The notes: generated from the letters alone by a model not told the origin. A stretch of DNA of 64,000 nucleotides from Oryza sativa Japonica Group (GCF_034140825.1 NC_089041.1:3296001-3360000), one strand, 5' to 3'. Positions 34,697 through 49,230 are shown, counted from the first letter of the stretch. Numbers and translations are program-made.

Positions 34697-37600
34697 TCAC
34701 CCACCGATGAACCCAAGCTGGCGAAGGATGAAGGCCAGGATCAGCATGACGATAGCAAGGACCAATCCTTTCCTGCCTAACAGCCAGTTCTTGGTTTTCT
34801 TCGCAGCTTCTACTCCTTGCTGTGCTCGGTCCATCCATTTCATCTGGATGCAGAACAAACATTAACGATTCATCGGATTCTAGTTTGACATTGGGTAGGT
34901 AAACTAAAATCATGACTTGGATTTAGGCCGAAGATGAACAAACATAAAATCTACCCTGTAGAACCAGCTCATCCCTTAAAACTATTGCAGAGTTGTGGTT
35001 AATGTGCGGTCTAAGGAAAACATCGCAGCACATGTAGCCCGCTGTATGAGGTGCACAGCACATGTAGCCCGCTGTATGAGTTGCACGTGTGCACCAGGAG
35101 AGAGCGATGAATACTAGCTAAGAAGAGCTAGAAACATTTGATGGATGTGGGGTGTTAGATTAGTTTTCTCACCATTCTATCCAAAGCCTCAGGAGATAAT
35201 GAAGACAAGGCTTCTTGAGCTTTGGCAGCATCCTCCTTCGTCATTTTCATTCCAAACTGCTCACTCATGCTTGACATCATCTCTGGACTGATGTTCTTCA
35301 TCATGGATGCATACATCTGTTGATTTAGAAAAAGACTGTTAAAATCCAAAGCCTACCATTTTTTGCTAGGTAACAAGTTCATTCAAAATTTCCTTCTGTT
35401 CGAAGATTCTATACCTTCCGCATCGCAGGATCTTTCATAGCATTTCTCATGGTTTCCTGCATATCAGCTGTAGAAGGTGCACCAGGGGATGATGATTCAC
35501 CCATCCTTTGGTTGCTTAATATTTCATGAGGATTTTCCATGACATTTTGAGAAGATGAAGGTTGGCTGTTATCCACTGATCTCTGGGAAGTACTACTTGT
35601 TGTGGCTCTTGATGAAGATTGAAGCTTATTCTCTGGTCTCAAGGGGGAAGCACTAGGTCCACCCATATTAGAAGCAAAATTCAGCATATTTTGTAATTCA
35701 TCAGGAGACATATTCCCAATCATGTCAGATGCCATCTTAAACATCTCAGGAGACATTTCTGGCATATTAGGTCCCAAATTTGGAGGACTGGAGCTTGTTC
35801 CGTGCAACGAAGAAGCAGCTTCAAACATTTTCTGAAGTTCTTCTGGTTTCATTGTGCCAATCATATCGCTGGCAGTTTTTACTAATTCAGGTGACATTCC
35901 CTGCATTCCCAGCTTCGATAAGCCATTAGCATCTATGCTTGAAGACCCTGAAGGTCTAGAGTTCCCTTCTTCAGGAGGTTGTGAAACAGTGTATCCAGGG
36001 GATGAACTTCTTTGACTGCTTGATGGCTCAGAAGCATCATCTACAACTTCTTCAATGACAACACCTTCCAAGCAGTAAAATTTTAAAAAATTGAGTTGCA
36101 TGAGCCAAACTTCAGTGATAAGGTCAGGATACAACTAATGCAGAAAGGGATGCTGTTGTACTTTCCCGCTAAATGCTTACTATAGTATGCCACAATCAAG
36201 CCTGACTTTGATTTAATTTCTTTCCTCAATTCAGCATCTGAGAGCAAAATAGTACTTTCCTCTACTAAGACCAATTTATACAAAAGAAAAAAGTAACATA
36301 CATCATCATGAAAAGAATCATCTAAACACAGAGATTCCATACACTAATGTTCTAAAAAACCAGGCAATGGAAATTCCAGTAAAAATTTGTTTCTCATGAG
36401 AAGAAATATCCAGGAAAATACCTTTTGGATGCTTCGCTCCTTTCCCTTCCACTGCAAGTTTTTCTTCCGCGTCTCTATCTCATGAAAGGAAATCAGAAGC
36501 AGAAAATTGACAAGTACATATTAATGACATTTGAATAATGTTAGCAAAATTATATATTCTGGGGGACTGTCGTGAAATGCATATGAAACTGCAATCCATC
36601 AGTACAGCAGTGATAATAAAAAAATTGCATATATTGTTTAACAAGGGCCATAGAATTGTTCATGTGGGGATCTCGGAAAATGCATATTAAACTGTAATTA
36701 GGGGTGGTAAAGGGCCCAACCATTTATTAGCCAATAAATTTGAGGGCTAGGTCTAAAATGCGGTGGGCCGAACTTATATTCTTTTTTACCTAAAATGCGG
36801 TGGGTCTACTGCCAACTTGTAGGGTTGTGAAAGGACCCATGGGCCTTGACCCATTAACATGACTGTAATTCAAGAAGCCTATAATTGAAAACCGTACCTC
36901 AGAACTGCAGCAATAGTTTCATCATCTGGGGAAAGTTCATGTGCTTTACTCAAGTCACCCACCGCCGCCTGAAAGCATTTGTACAATCAACCATAGTCGG
37001 GAAAAAGAACAAAAGGGATTGGCATGTCAAAAGAAAAGGGTCAAGCAAATCTTACTTCCAGGTTTCCTAGCTCTTTGTATGCCTGGCCTCTCCGGTAGTA
37101 TGCTTTGACATTGCTTGAATCATAAGTTAGAACCTGTAAGTACATTTGATAGCTGAATCAGCTTGATGTGAAAGAAGAGCTAATGTGCTTGGTGGAACTC
37201 AACGAAAGCAAACTAACAACAATACACCATAACTAGAAAAGCCCAACTCAAAGAGAGTATAAAGTTCCATTTCATCAGCTCAGAAATAGCCAAAGGTGGC
37301 AGTCAGAAACAACAAAATATTTTTGTTTATAAGATTATGGTTGAATGATATAATAACTCATTTACAGCAATTACATGTTGAAAAGTTAGTCTTCTTGACC
37401 TAAAATATTTTTTATTTCAAGGTTGCTAGACCAGTATACACATATGGCATATTTAGATTTAGTACCTCAAATAACAAATAAAACTAACAGGAAGATTGTG
37501 TTGCCTTTTAGTAATAAAACAACAATACATTCACAACAGGCATACCTCTGAGCCTTCATTTATGCATTCCTCAAAATTCCGTGTTTTCAGGTAACAAGCC

Positions 37601-39602
37601 ATTAAATTAAGGGTGCACACCAACTGCAGAGAATGCGCTGATTGCGATGGTATGCTCTTTAAGTTATCCTTGGCCTGGTCAGGAAAGGAATGCATTGATT
37701 TAACATACATCACATTCAAATTTACTTACAAAATGAAGGTTTGACGTTCAAAACATACAAGCTTGTACTTGGCAGCAGCTTCACTATACTGCTCACACCT
37801 ATGAAGTTCATTTCCCTGAAATTTAAAAAAAATGAAACAAATAAGGGTGATATTATGGGAATTACAAATATCAATATTACAAAAATAGTTTAAAACTTGG
37901 AAGTTTGCAAGTTCAAAATAGTTAAACAATTAAAGAGGTGCAGAGTTTTCTTAAACAAGATAATATTGGTAAAGGTGCATAGGTTCAGTAAACATTTGTC
38001 ACAAAACAGTACATGTATCTGGCTCAGCCTGACTAATGCATCAGTAGATGTAGTTCTTTGGTAAAAGGAAAAAAGGAGGCTCATCAAATGCTCTTTAGTG
38101 TTCACGTCAGCATGAAGTTCATATGTATATTTTCCAGCATTCCACTAGTTAACTCAGGGTGATCCAAACCTGTAATGGTATGAACCTCATAGCACATACA
38201 GCATTCGCCAATTTTTTTGTGAATTTAAATTTTATTACTCATTTGTCCTTGCCAAAAAGTGTAACATGAAGCTCTATTCTAGTTCTAGATTGAAAAAATG
38301 AAAAAAAAAAGTTCAAGAAACGCACCGTTCAGTAGTTCGAAAAACGTGCGCGCGGAAAATGAGGGGAGTGAGGTGGGAAACATGGGTACCGAACTCAGCC
38401 TTACTATAACCGAATTCCAACAGAATATGATAGTAAAAAGTGAAGTTGGACTGCTATACATACCTGCTGCTTCAACATCTTGGCACCAGATATCACATAT
38501 GACATCTGTTGCTCTGCTTGAACCTTCATAGCAGCAACCTCCTCGGGATTAGCATTGGCAAGTTTTTCGGCCATATCAAGCATTTCATCTGGTCTTGTTT
38601 GATTCATCTGCTGTGCAGCTCGTCTGAAGTCATCAGCTCTCATATTCTTCATGCTCTCAGATGCTAACTTTACTAGGTTAGGATTTGACAGAAGCTGAAA
38701 CAATACGAATCATAACAAGGAAAATGTCAATCTCATGTCATGCATGGCTCCTCAGAAAATAACCAGCAATGTCAAGCAACAACAAGATCAATACGAAAGG
38801 CCTCTAGTTCAATACAAGCACCAAAAGCAGGCTTGTGGTACAAAATATGCCATGATCACCATTTGGCATGGTTGTGCTTGTATGGGACAACGCTGACAAA
38901 GTCTAAACGGATGTAAGGACATGCGAAAACACCAGCAGTTGAAGCAAAAGTCATAAACTAATGTGTAAAAGACCCAGCAACAACGCTCCTATTGCTTATA
39001 GTTTATACAATCATGCAGTTGTTGATAGCAACAGAAAGAAAAACATTCGCAGATTGTCATCACCAATCAATTAACTGACCAAATCAAACCCAACCTGGAA
39101 CCCACAACTCACTGTCTAATTGACTTGAAAACTTGAAGACTAGAAGAGTAAACACCATTTTCTTTATTATATGTATAATTGCATCACTATTTTGACTTAA
39201 AAGGAGTAATAATACTATCAACTACTAAGAACAATTTAACCCTGTGATCTCATCATGGCACGATCCTGATTTCGCCTCGACGCAAACTCAACCAAACTGA
39301 ACTCCACATCTGTACGTGCGTTTGTGACACGATTTTGCTTTGGCCCTAAACGCGATCCCGGCCGAACTTGAACTTGGCACACGATCCTGATTCGACGCAA
39401 ACGCGAAACCGGACCGAATTAAACGCGATTACCTCCCGATCTAAACGAACGACACCAAAACCTAATCCAGATCGCCATCTCCAACGAAACGATCGATCTC
39501 GATGGGCGCGGATCTGACCTGCTGCTGCATCCTGGCGAGGTCAGCGGGGGACATCTTGCTCATCTGCTCCTGCGCCAGCCGCATCATCTCCGGATCCATC
39601 AT
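34697..39602 (-). CDS. OEP61: OEP61/TPR7-type chaperone receptor, tail-anchored
   Basis: Ten exons on the minus strand: 39602-39519, 38694-38464, 37815-37759, 37674-37546, 37133-37056, 36968-36898, 36474-36422, 36064-35415, 35316-35173, 34843-34697 (1644 nt, 547 residues). All junctions are GT/AG with continuous phase. It starts [24 protein letters not shown] clamp lies at about 105-230 ([55 protein letters not shown]). Repeated MSPE/LSPE modules follow ([20 protein letters not shown]), and a C-terminal membrane helix ends the protein ([20 protein letters not shown]). This matches plant OEP61 (TPR7), which docks Hsp70-bound precursor proteins at the chloroplast outer envelope or ER membrane. 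The family length is about 550. The first ATG in frame was chosen; the open frame upstream has only non-ATG codons. A Helitron ends only 260 bp upstream of the start codon. Confidence 0.94.
36680..36870. repeat. Repeat-like insert in an OEP61 intron
   Basis: The intron between exons 6 and 7 contains a GC-richer block with repeated AAAATGCGGTGGG words and GGGCC motifs. It looks unlike the surrounding intron. Element ends not resolved. Confidence 0.3.
38262..38400. repeat. MITE end in an OEP61 intron
   Basis: Contains AACGCACCGTTCAGTAGTTC and ACGTGCGCGCGGAAAATGAG, the same terminal motif as the piece near 19.8 kb. It lies in the intron just downstream of exon 2. Confidence 0.45.
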
Positions 39603-40171
39603 GCCGCCGCCGAGCCGAGCAGCCGCGGCGCCCCGATCCGCCTCCGCCTCCGCCTCCGCGGCAACAGCGAGCAAGCTCACTCCTCCCTACCTCCCTCTCC
39701 GGATCGATCGAAGCAGCGAGCTCGCCGCCTCGCTCGTCGCGGATTCGGGGATTTTTTTTTTTCCTCGTGCTTCGCTCGCTCGCGTCGCGGAGGTGTTGGG
39801 AATTGGGGTTTGTGCTCTTCTTTTCCTCTGCGAGCTTCCCTTTCGGTATTTTTTTTTGTTTACTAGTAGGGTGCCCGTGCGTTGCTACGGGGAATTTTGT
39901 TGATCACGGGGATAAGATCTGGCATTGAAAAGACAAATATGGCATCGTAATGAAACAATCTCATGGCGTTTACTACATAAATTATAAAAAGTAACATAGA
40001 TAGAAGACATCTATGAAAATTTGATGATATCATACAAATAAAGCACAAACAAAAAATATAGAACATCCAGCATTTGTAGATACGGCATTTCTAATGGATG
40101 ATCACCTCAAATTAAATCACTCCATATTATAGTTAAACCCTAATGTTGTTCCATATAGTTAAATAACTACC

Positions 40172-42264
40172 CTAATGTTGTGAATTCTTTATACACTTTA
40201 GAAAATCTTGTACGCCGTTAGGGATGTTGCTTTCACACTCATTTTGTTGGTACATCAGTAGATTTAGCAAAAAAAGTTTCCTTAGCTCGTCACCATCCTG
40301 CACATGTATTTAATAAGTTAAATTTTGGTAAATATATAATAATGTAATATATGAATAATTAATGCCTGTCAAGACTTACATTAATTGCCGGCAAATGTGG
40401 TTCTTTATTATTCCATGTACACATGAAGAGATGAACAAGAAAACCCGATAAACTCCTAAGGAAATTGAAGAGTTAGCTTCCCTTTCTCTACACAGTTAAA
40501 TTTGTTGGTTTGAACGAGTTTTTAAGAAGATAACTTACCTGCTGTAAACCGGATTATTGACAATTACTTGCCTCCACAAGTTGATGTCTTCATTCCACCT
40601 AGAGCCAGGGCATGCCTTTCTCATAGCTTTGTTGAAGTGATCACAAATAGTTATCAGTTTTCTGGTGTATCTCATATTTGGGTTATTTTTATATTCTGGC
40701 ATAAGTGGATTTGGGTCTAACACATAGAGCGTTTGACTTTCTTGGTCCACTACAAGCACGATAAAACTTCGAGCATGGCGTACTGGTATAAGAATCTACA
40801 AAAGATCAACCTTCAAGATAATATATAAAACACGGCCATATAGGATGGTATCTTAGCGATCTTACCGCTTTGCACTGTGAAAGTTTGTAATGAATTTCCG
40901 ACCAACTACCGACGGTCTCTGCAAGATTTATGTTGTCATGGTGGACCGGGTCTTTACCAAAGCCAGTAGCACTCTACATGATTTAAAAAATGGTTCAATT
41001 ACATAAGCAATAGATAAATCAATATATTCGATATTGCGATTATAGGTAATAACATGAGCAATAGAGAATGACATGAGCATTAGAATTTAAAAACTTACCC
41101 AAAATTGCAAGTCCAAGCAATGATTCGATATTGCTTCTTTAGTTTTATGAATCATCTCGATTTTTTCATACATGAACTTACGAATAGCCATGTTGAAGCA
41201 ATCACTTTCCAATGGCTCATCCTTCTTTAGTATTGTTTGAAGCTGTTTGAGACTCAAGCTAATATAGTGCGGCCTTGAACTTTGTACCCATATTTTCCTG
41301 TCAATCAAAGAAAATAAGTTAATGCATATATGAATTACGATTGTGTATACAATGCATTGCAGTGGCTTACTCCATGGCTCATCCTTCTTTAGTATTGTTT
41401 GAAGCTGTAGGACATATCAGAACTGTTAGTAAATGGTAGACGCACAGGCGTTACAATAGAACCCACATTTTCAGTGCCTGCATCATTAACATCCAACCGG
41501 CCCCCTACTGATTGATCTTCAGTGCTTGCAATTTTAATATCACCAAACGGAGCTGCTATTGAAATGCAAACATATTAAAAAATGTTTTTGGCACAAATTT
41601 ACAAACATATTTTTAGCAGTGACCATATGACAACTCAACCTGAAACAGATGAGGCCGTAGTAGTAATTTTTTTTGATGTCGCAGCTTGAGACCCATTATC
41701 TGAAAGTTCAATTAATTTAATAATAAAGTTTTCTGTTCAGAGAGTTTAGATATGCTGCAGTAGAGATTTAAACCTTGTGATTCAAAGTTCCTCCGCTTCC
41801 TGATATATCGTGCCTTCTTGTTTCTATCTTCCTTTTGCTCTTTGGTCAATGATGCATACCACTCCCTAGCACGCTTCCTTTTTAGTTCAGTCGCACTTAG
41901 TTTTGTAACATCTTGAAGAGTGCATGCACACAAAAACTGTGCTTAATACAAAAGCCTTAAAAAGAAACAAAATATATAATATAGTGCTACGCCCAACCTG
42001 TAGAGTCCAAGTTGTTGTGCTGGCAATTCTCATGATCTTTTGGCACATTAGTTCCATTTTTATTAGCAGCGGGATGGTTGTTCGTCAAATTGGCATCAAT
42101 TACATTAGTTATATCTGCAAAAGGACCTGAGGGAGGAGTGATCCTCATATTAGCAAGCAATAATATATCAATTGAGCGATAAATATAACATTAGCTAGAT
42201 GGATGAAAATGTCACCTGATCTTGTTGACGATGTTGGCACAGAACTCCCACCATTGTTATCCAT
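40172..42264 (-). CDS. Ulp1-like (C48-fold) gene carried in Helitron A, catalytic Cys motif absent
   Basis: Predicted minus-strand exons: 42264-42216, 42126-41998, 41911-41774, 41699-41640, then about 41558-41415, about 41299-41100, about 40968-40866, about 40798-40536, 40455-40380 and 40297-40172. Those with exact ends join in matching phase. The N terminus reads [13 protein letters not shown], then [16 protein letters not shown] and a basic stretch [20 protein letters not shown]. The C-terminal half is Ulp1-like: [72 protein letters not shown] and [16 protein letters not shown]. His and Asp positions resemble the protease core, but the usual Cys-Gly near the end is SLSG, so activity is doubtful. 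A 33-base duplication near 41372-41404 disturbs the fifth exon; a GTCCTA donor before it would bypass it. Proteins of this style occur in rice transposons. Function unknown. Confidence 0.7.
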
Positions 42265-42423
42265 TGCAGAACAAACAATCTTAAATTGGAAATTGGAAGC
42301 AAATATGAGGATTATGCAATTGAAAATCTGAGGTATTAAATAATGTATGTGAGCAATTCGACCATTATAAACAATGATAAACTGGTTGTAATGACTTCAT
42401 TTGAAATAAGTAGAATATTTAGC

Positions 42424-42460
42424 AAAGTTAGGTGCCCGTGCGTTGCAACGGGGAAAGATT
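42424..42460 (-). other. Internal Helitron 3'-end-like terminus
   Basis: On the minus strand CCCCGTTGCAACGCACGGGC then ACCTAA repeats the hairpin and CTRR layout of the outer 3' end. It ends CTAA at 42428. The next base is C rather than T, so it is either a bypassed terminator inside Helitron A or the end of an older nested element. Confidence 0.65.
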
Positions 42461-43027
42461 GTTATGTTACAGCACACAAAATATCCTTGGAGAAAATTGT
42501 TATGTTGCAGGACACGAAAATCTTCAGAGAAGTTTGTGAATAGCTTCATTTGCTTCTAATTCATGATGACCAGAAGTAATTCCATAAGCTCATGCCGATG
42601 TATTGCTTTTATTAGCATCCACAACCTAAGTATACATACATATTACAATTATCACTGCAGGTAACACGTTGAACACATACACCAACACTCCAACAACATA
42701 TATGCATGCATTAACAGAAGAGACTACACTATACTTGACATCATTGCAGCCACTCGACTCAAAATTGCAGTAAGTTTACAATGGTAATATATTGGTATAC
42801 CAACACTCTCCCTTAATATATTGACACAATGGTAATAAACAAACAGTTTGTAAAAATATTAACTGCTAATGGAGTTCCAAACGGTTTGGCTCCATAAGAA
42901 CAACTATGCACGCATTATTACTATCATCTTACAACAGAAATTGTAGGTTCTAGTTCTCTACTAAATCTCCTTTTCTTCCTTCGCCTATCAGCATTGTTCC
43001 ACAAGAACTCAACTTACATTGTTTGAT

Positions 43028-43287
43028 CTAATCGTACAGTACCTCCTTTACCTGGTGGAGGTAGAAACAAACCAGTCTAACGTGCATGGGCGGTTTCACC
43101 CATGGACGAACAGATGTCAGCAAGCTCTGCTCGGCCTCGGCAATGGCCTGCCTCAGCTGCACCCGGCTCTGGTTCACCTTGTCAATTTTTGTCGTGTAGA
43201 CCTCAAGGAACTCATGCTCGAGCTCCAGCAGTATCCTATCCCTCACCGTGTCGGGCTCACCGGACTTATCCCACATTCCCATATAAG
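43028..43287 (-). pseudogene. Captured MAP65 (microtubule-associated protein) exon, decayed
   Basis: After an acceptor-like TTGCAG (exon edge at 43287) the minus strand reads GEPDTVRDRILLELEHEFLE and VYTTKIDKVNQSRVQLRQAI, close to the N-terminal region of plant MAP65 proteins. The reading frame switches at least twice. LIW at the exon start is one frame off from DKSGEPDT, where about 8 bases are inserted. The later MAP65-like words DICSSMGE and PPMHVR lie in different frames. It is one exon with flanking intron, typical of a gene fragment picked up by a Helitron. It could not encode a MAP65 protein. Confidence 0.8.
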
Positions 43288-44134
43288 CTGCAATAGGAAA
43301 GGAAATCCCCATAAATTTGTCGGTAGTGTTACATACATAGAACCTACACCAAAAGTGGGGAAATGGTGGAATTGGCAAGCGGACACATACATTGAGCCCT
43401 ATTTCCTCTACAGCGATATGCATAGCCGCATAGCTACAAGAGAGCTAGATCATATCAGGTCACTAATTCTAGGATCTTATCATCCTTCGAGATAAGGTGC
43501 CAGAGACAAGGTGCCAACAAGAAAATGCTCACGAGCTTAGCAGTCGTGTGTGTTATACCAAAAGTGCTCATTTGCTCCATGCATCAAGGCAACCTAATTC
43601 ATGATAAACAAAACTTAAAGGGAAGAGTGCTGGTTCTTGCTAATGAATAGGTATTATGCCACTAAATTGCTATTTCTTTGTCATTTAAATGGAAAATTTA
43701 GATTGTAGCACCCAAGGCAACATAAATGACAAGAAGATTCACCGTGATCATTTGGAGTTTTTCGGTCGCTTGTTAGATCCAAAGAGTGAAAAAAACCATT
43801 AGTCGAACAAGTAACAATGAGCTCTGCACAGCATAGGCAACAAGGTCTTGAACATAATTTCCTTGCAAATTCTACAGGAACAATGTATGAAGAATAGATA
43901 AAATATGTATAATACTATAACTTCGATTTGAAGGATGGAATAACAGCGACTTCACGCTCCACGTATTGCTGAGAAAAGAAAATTAGAAACGTTGTTCCTT
44001 CATGAACAGAAATGCACAATCCCCTCGATGAAAAAATTGAGCAAAAGAAACCGAGGTTACCTTCAGGTCGATCTGGATGGTGTGCTTGTGTGTGTCAGAC
44101 TCACACACATCAACTATATTGATTGACAAGAAAA

Positions 44135-44660
44135 TATCTGGCAGTCGGCCGCCGCCGGCTGGGGCGGATGGGGCGAGGTCGTGGGGATTTGATGCGGAGT
44201 CGACGGCGGCGGCGTTGGTGGCGAGGTGAGGAGGCAACGCGGGGATCTGGAGCGGAGTCGACGGCAGCGGCGTTGGCGGCGAGGTGAGGAGGCGACGCAG
44301 CCGCGAGATGAGTTGTGGGTGGGCAGCGGCAGCGTCGCCGGCTGGGGCGGGTGGGCAGCGGCAACGTCGACGGCGGCGGCGTTGGCGGCGAGGTGAGGAG
44401 GCGACGCGGGGATCTGGCAGTCGGCCGCCGCCGGCTGGGGCGGATGGGGCGAGGTCGCGGGGATTTGATGCGGAGTCGACGGCGGCGGCGCCGGCGAGGT
44501 GAGGAGGCGACGCAGCCGCGAGATGAGGAGGCGATGCGGCGCTGCCGCGATGCAGGGAGGAGGGCGAAGAAGGCGGCGAGAAGGCGGCGTGGGAGAAGGA
44601 GTGGGCGTGGGGAGCGATCTCTTGGATCGAGAGAGGAGCGAGCGTGGGGAGGAGATCGAT
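44135..44660. repeat. GC-rich internal repeats near the Helitron A 5' end
   Basis: The phrase GCAGTCGGCCGCCGCCGGCT recurs with an offset of 276 bases (44141 and 44417), and GGCGAGGTGAGGAGGC recurs several times. Long frames occur in many phases because of the composition; none is family-like. Confidence 0.75.
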
Positions 44661-44764
44661 CGTTGGATACGGCAAACGGATGGTTGAGATTAGGCGTGTC
44701 TGTCAGATGCGTCTGCTGTGTCAGGAATCAAGACCACCACTACGAACTTTTTAAGTAGTAGAGA

Positions 44765-44971
44765 TTATTTTTATTCTGGTTTGAGTAAAAAAAATACAGT
44801 TAAAGTTTTATTAACTGACTACTTAGTACTACGGAGAAAAAGTGAAAACGCAGCATGTGAGATGGGCCTTTTGATGGGCCACCATGGTGAGATGGCACGC
44901 GCGCACGTGGGCTGCCGATAAAGGGGAAGGAGATCAAGAGGGTTGGACCCACCGACATGTAGCTCTATATA
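44765..44971. promoter_or_regulatory. Spacer between the two Helitrons, possible displaced promoter
   Basis: These 207 bases are outside both Helitrons, so they are probably the original locus. On the minus strand they contain GGCCCATCAAAAGGCCCATC, two GGCCCA (site II, TGGGCC) words typical of plant housekeeping promoters. Before Helitron A arrived they would have stood roughly 260 bp upstream of the OEP61 start codon. Confidence 0.4.
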
Positions 44972-47687
<2,716 letters not shown>

Positions 47688-47874
47688 TTTTGTTTTAGTT
47701 TTATTTTGTGACCTCAACGTCACATGGAATAAGGACCAAATTAAACTAGTCATATCATCTAAAACCGCCGTTCAAACCGTCTTCATACCTCGTTTAAATT
47801 GGTTTCATTGAGACGAGGAATATGTTGCACTGGTTTTACGATTGAGTGACGCGATTCAAACTCCACCCTTAGGT

Positions 47875-48190
47875 TGAGTTCGTTTGCAGGGGTTCTCAAC
47901 CTTCCCTCCCTCGTTTTCTCTCGTGCATGTGTTTCCAAACTGTTAAAAGGTATACTTTTTTACAAAATTTATATATGAAAGTTTCTTTAAAAAAAATATA
48001 TTAACTCATCTTTTAAGTTTTTTAACCTAATAGTTCCTCCGTTTCATATTGTAAGACTTTCTAGCATTGTCCATATTCATATAGATGTTAATGAAACGGA
48101 AGAAGTACTTAATTAATTGTATGCTAATCTATTGCTTCGTTTTCCGTGCATGAGATTTAATAGTTTCCACACCAAAGGACACACCCTTAG
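47875..48190. repeat. hAT-like MITE with a Stowaway deletion copy inside
   Basis: Outer ends TTGAGTTCGTTTGCAGGGGT and AAGGACACACCCTTAG are imperfect inverted relatives, with CCTCGTTTTCTCTCGTGCAT mirrored by TTCGTTTTCCGTGCATGAGA. A 73-bp Stowaway remnant lies inside at 48033-48105 (TTCCTCCGTTTCATATTG ... GAAACGGAAGAAG, TA on both sides). Confidence 0.55.
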
Positions 48191-48960
48191 AGCATCCTAA
48201 AATTTAACTCCTAAAAATCTTGGATTGGGACCATCCCATAGGAAATTGGGCCCAAAAATCACCTCATACTTAAAGAGTGCCCCTAATTTTGATTTCCAAT
48301 AACTTTAAACTATGCCACATCATCTCAAGTAAATCTTGCTTCAACTGTTTATGTCTTTCCATTTTTCCGATAAGAGAGAGATCGGCGCTGGGCGCTGCCA
48401 ACCAATGGCGCACTAGCAGCCCAGCTAAGTTGTGCAGCAGGGTGATCTTTCGAGTTCTTGGCAGCTGCAGCAGTGGACGGCGAGGGTGTCGGCAAGTTTG
48501 CAAGGCACGTCGAGGGGGCAGGTAGGGCATGGCCATCTCACGGCAGGGCACGACAGGGGGAAGAAAAGGCATGAGCGGCAAAAACCTCCCGCGATTTCAT
48601 CAATTGGGAGTGTGTGGAGATGCCCAAAATTGGTTCAAATAGAGTATGGTTCTGGGTGTGGGTAAATATTGGGATCAGCTTTAGGCATCTCTTGGAGACA
48701 TGATTTTAGGACTCTATCGTTCCACTTATTGGCATAATAAGTAAAACGATATATTTGCAACTTAAAACTTTTATATACGTTTTCTTAGCAATCTAGAAGC
48801 GAAGCAAAAGCTGAAAAATAAACTACGGTGAAAAACACTAAAATCAACTTTAAATTTAAGGTTAAAAATTTAAATTTTGACTTATATAAGCATAAGTATA
48901 AGCCAAAAGATGAGGCTTTCAAACTAGATTCCTAAAATTTATCTTCTGGACCTAGAGTCC
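48191..48960. other. Intergenic stretch upstream of F-box gene B
   Basis: Mixed composition with a GC-richer block at 48.38-48.56 kb. No family-like frame. It may hold another MITE but ends were not found. Confidence 0.4.
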
Positions 48961-49230
48961 CAATTTACTTAAATTCATTCAATCTCCCCGTCTTCTCGGC
49001 CGCCGACTCCCGTCTCCTCGCCCGCCGCCTGAGCCGATCTCCATCGTGCGAGCAGCGTCGCCGGTGTCCCCTTGCTGCTTCCGCCGTTCTTCTGGTGAGC
49101 ATCCATCCATTACCGACAATCTTTTTTTGTCGAATTTATGTTAAACCCTAGCGTTTCTTCCTGATCTGGGATCTTTTTTCTTTGCCCTTAACCTCAGTAA
49201 ATCCAGCCTACCCTGAGATTTGATTTGAAC

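Larger units (their letters stand above)
39863..44764 (-). mobile_element. Helitron A (minus strand), 4.9 kb, carrying gene sequences
   Basis: Read on the minus strand, the 5' end is TCTCTACTACTTAAAAAGTT (44764) preceded by A. The 3' end is GCAACGCACGGGCACCCTAC followed by TAG (39863), then T. Together this gives A-[TC...CTAG]-T, the Helitron rule. A short hairpin (CCCGT...ACGGG) precedes CTAG, as expected near Helitron 3' ends. Inside, from its 5' end, are a GC-rich repetitive leader (44.66-44.13 kb), a decayed MAP65 exon (43.29-43.03 kb), an internal 3'-end-like sequence (42428) and a Ulp1-like gene (42.26-40.17 kb). No Rep/helicase is seen, so it is non-autonomous. Confidence 0.85.

Noticed and set aside
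43983-44758. 230- and 147-codon frames in the Helitron A leader
   Set aside because: Both strands open through GC-rich internal repeats; no domain seen.
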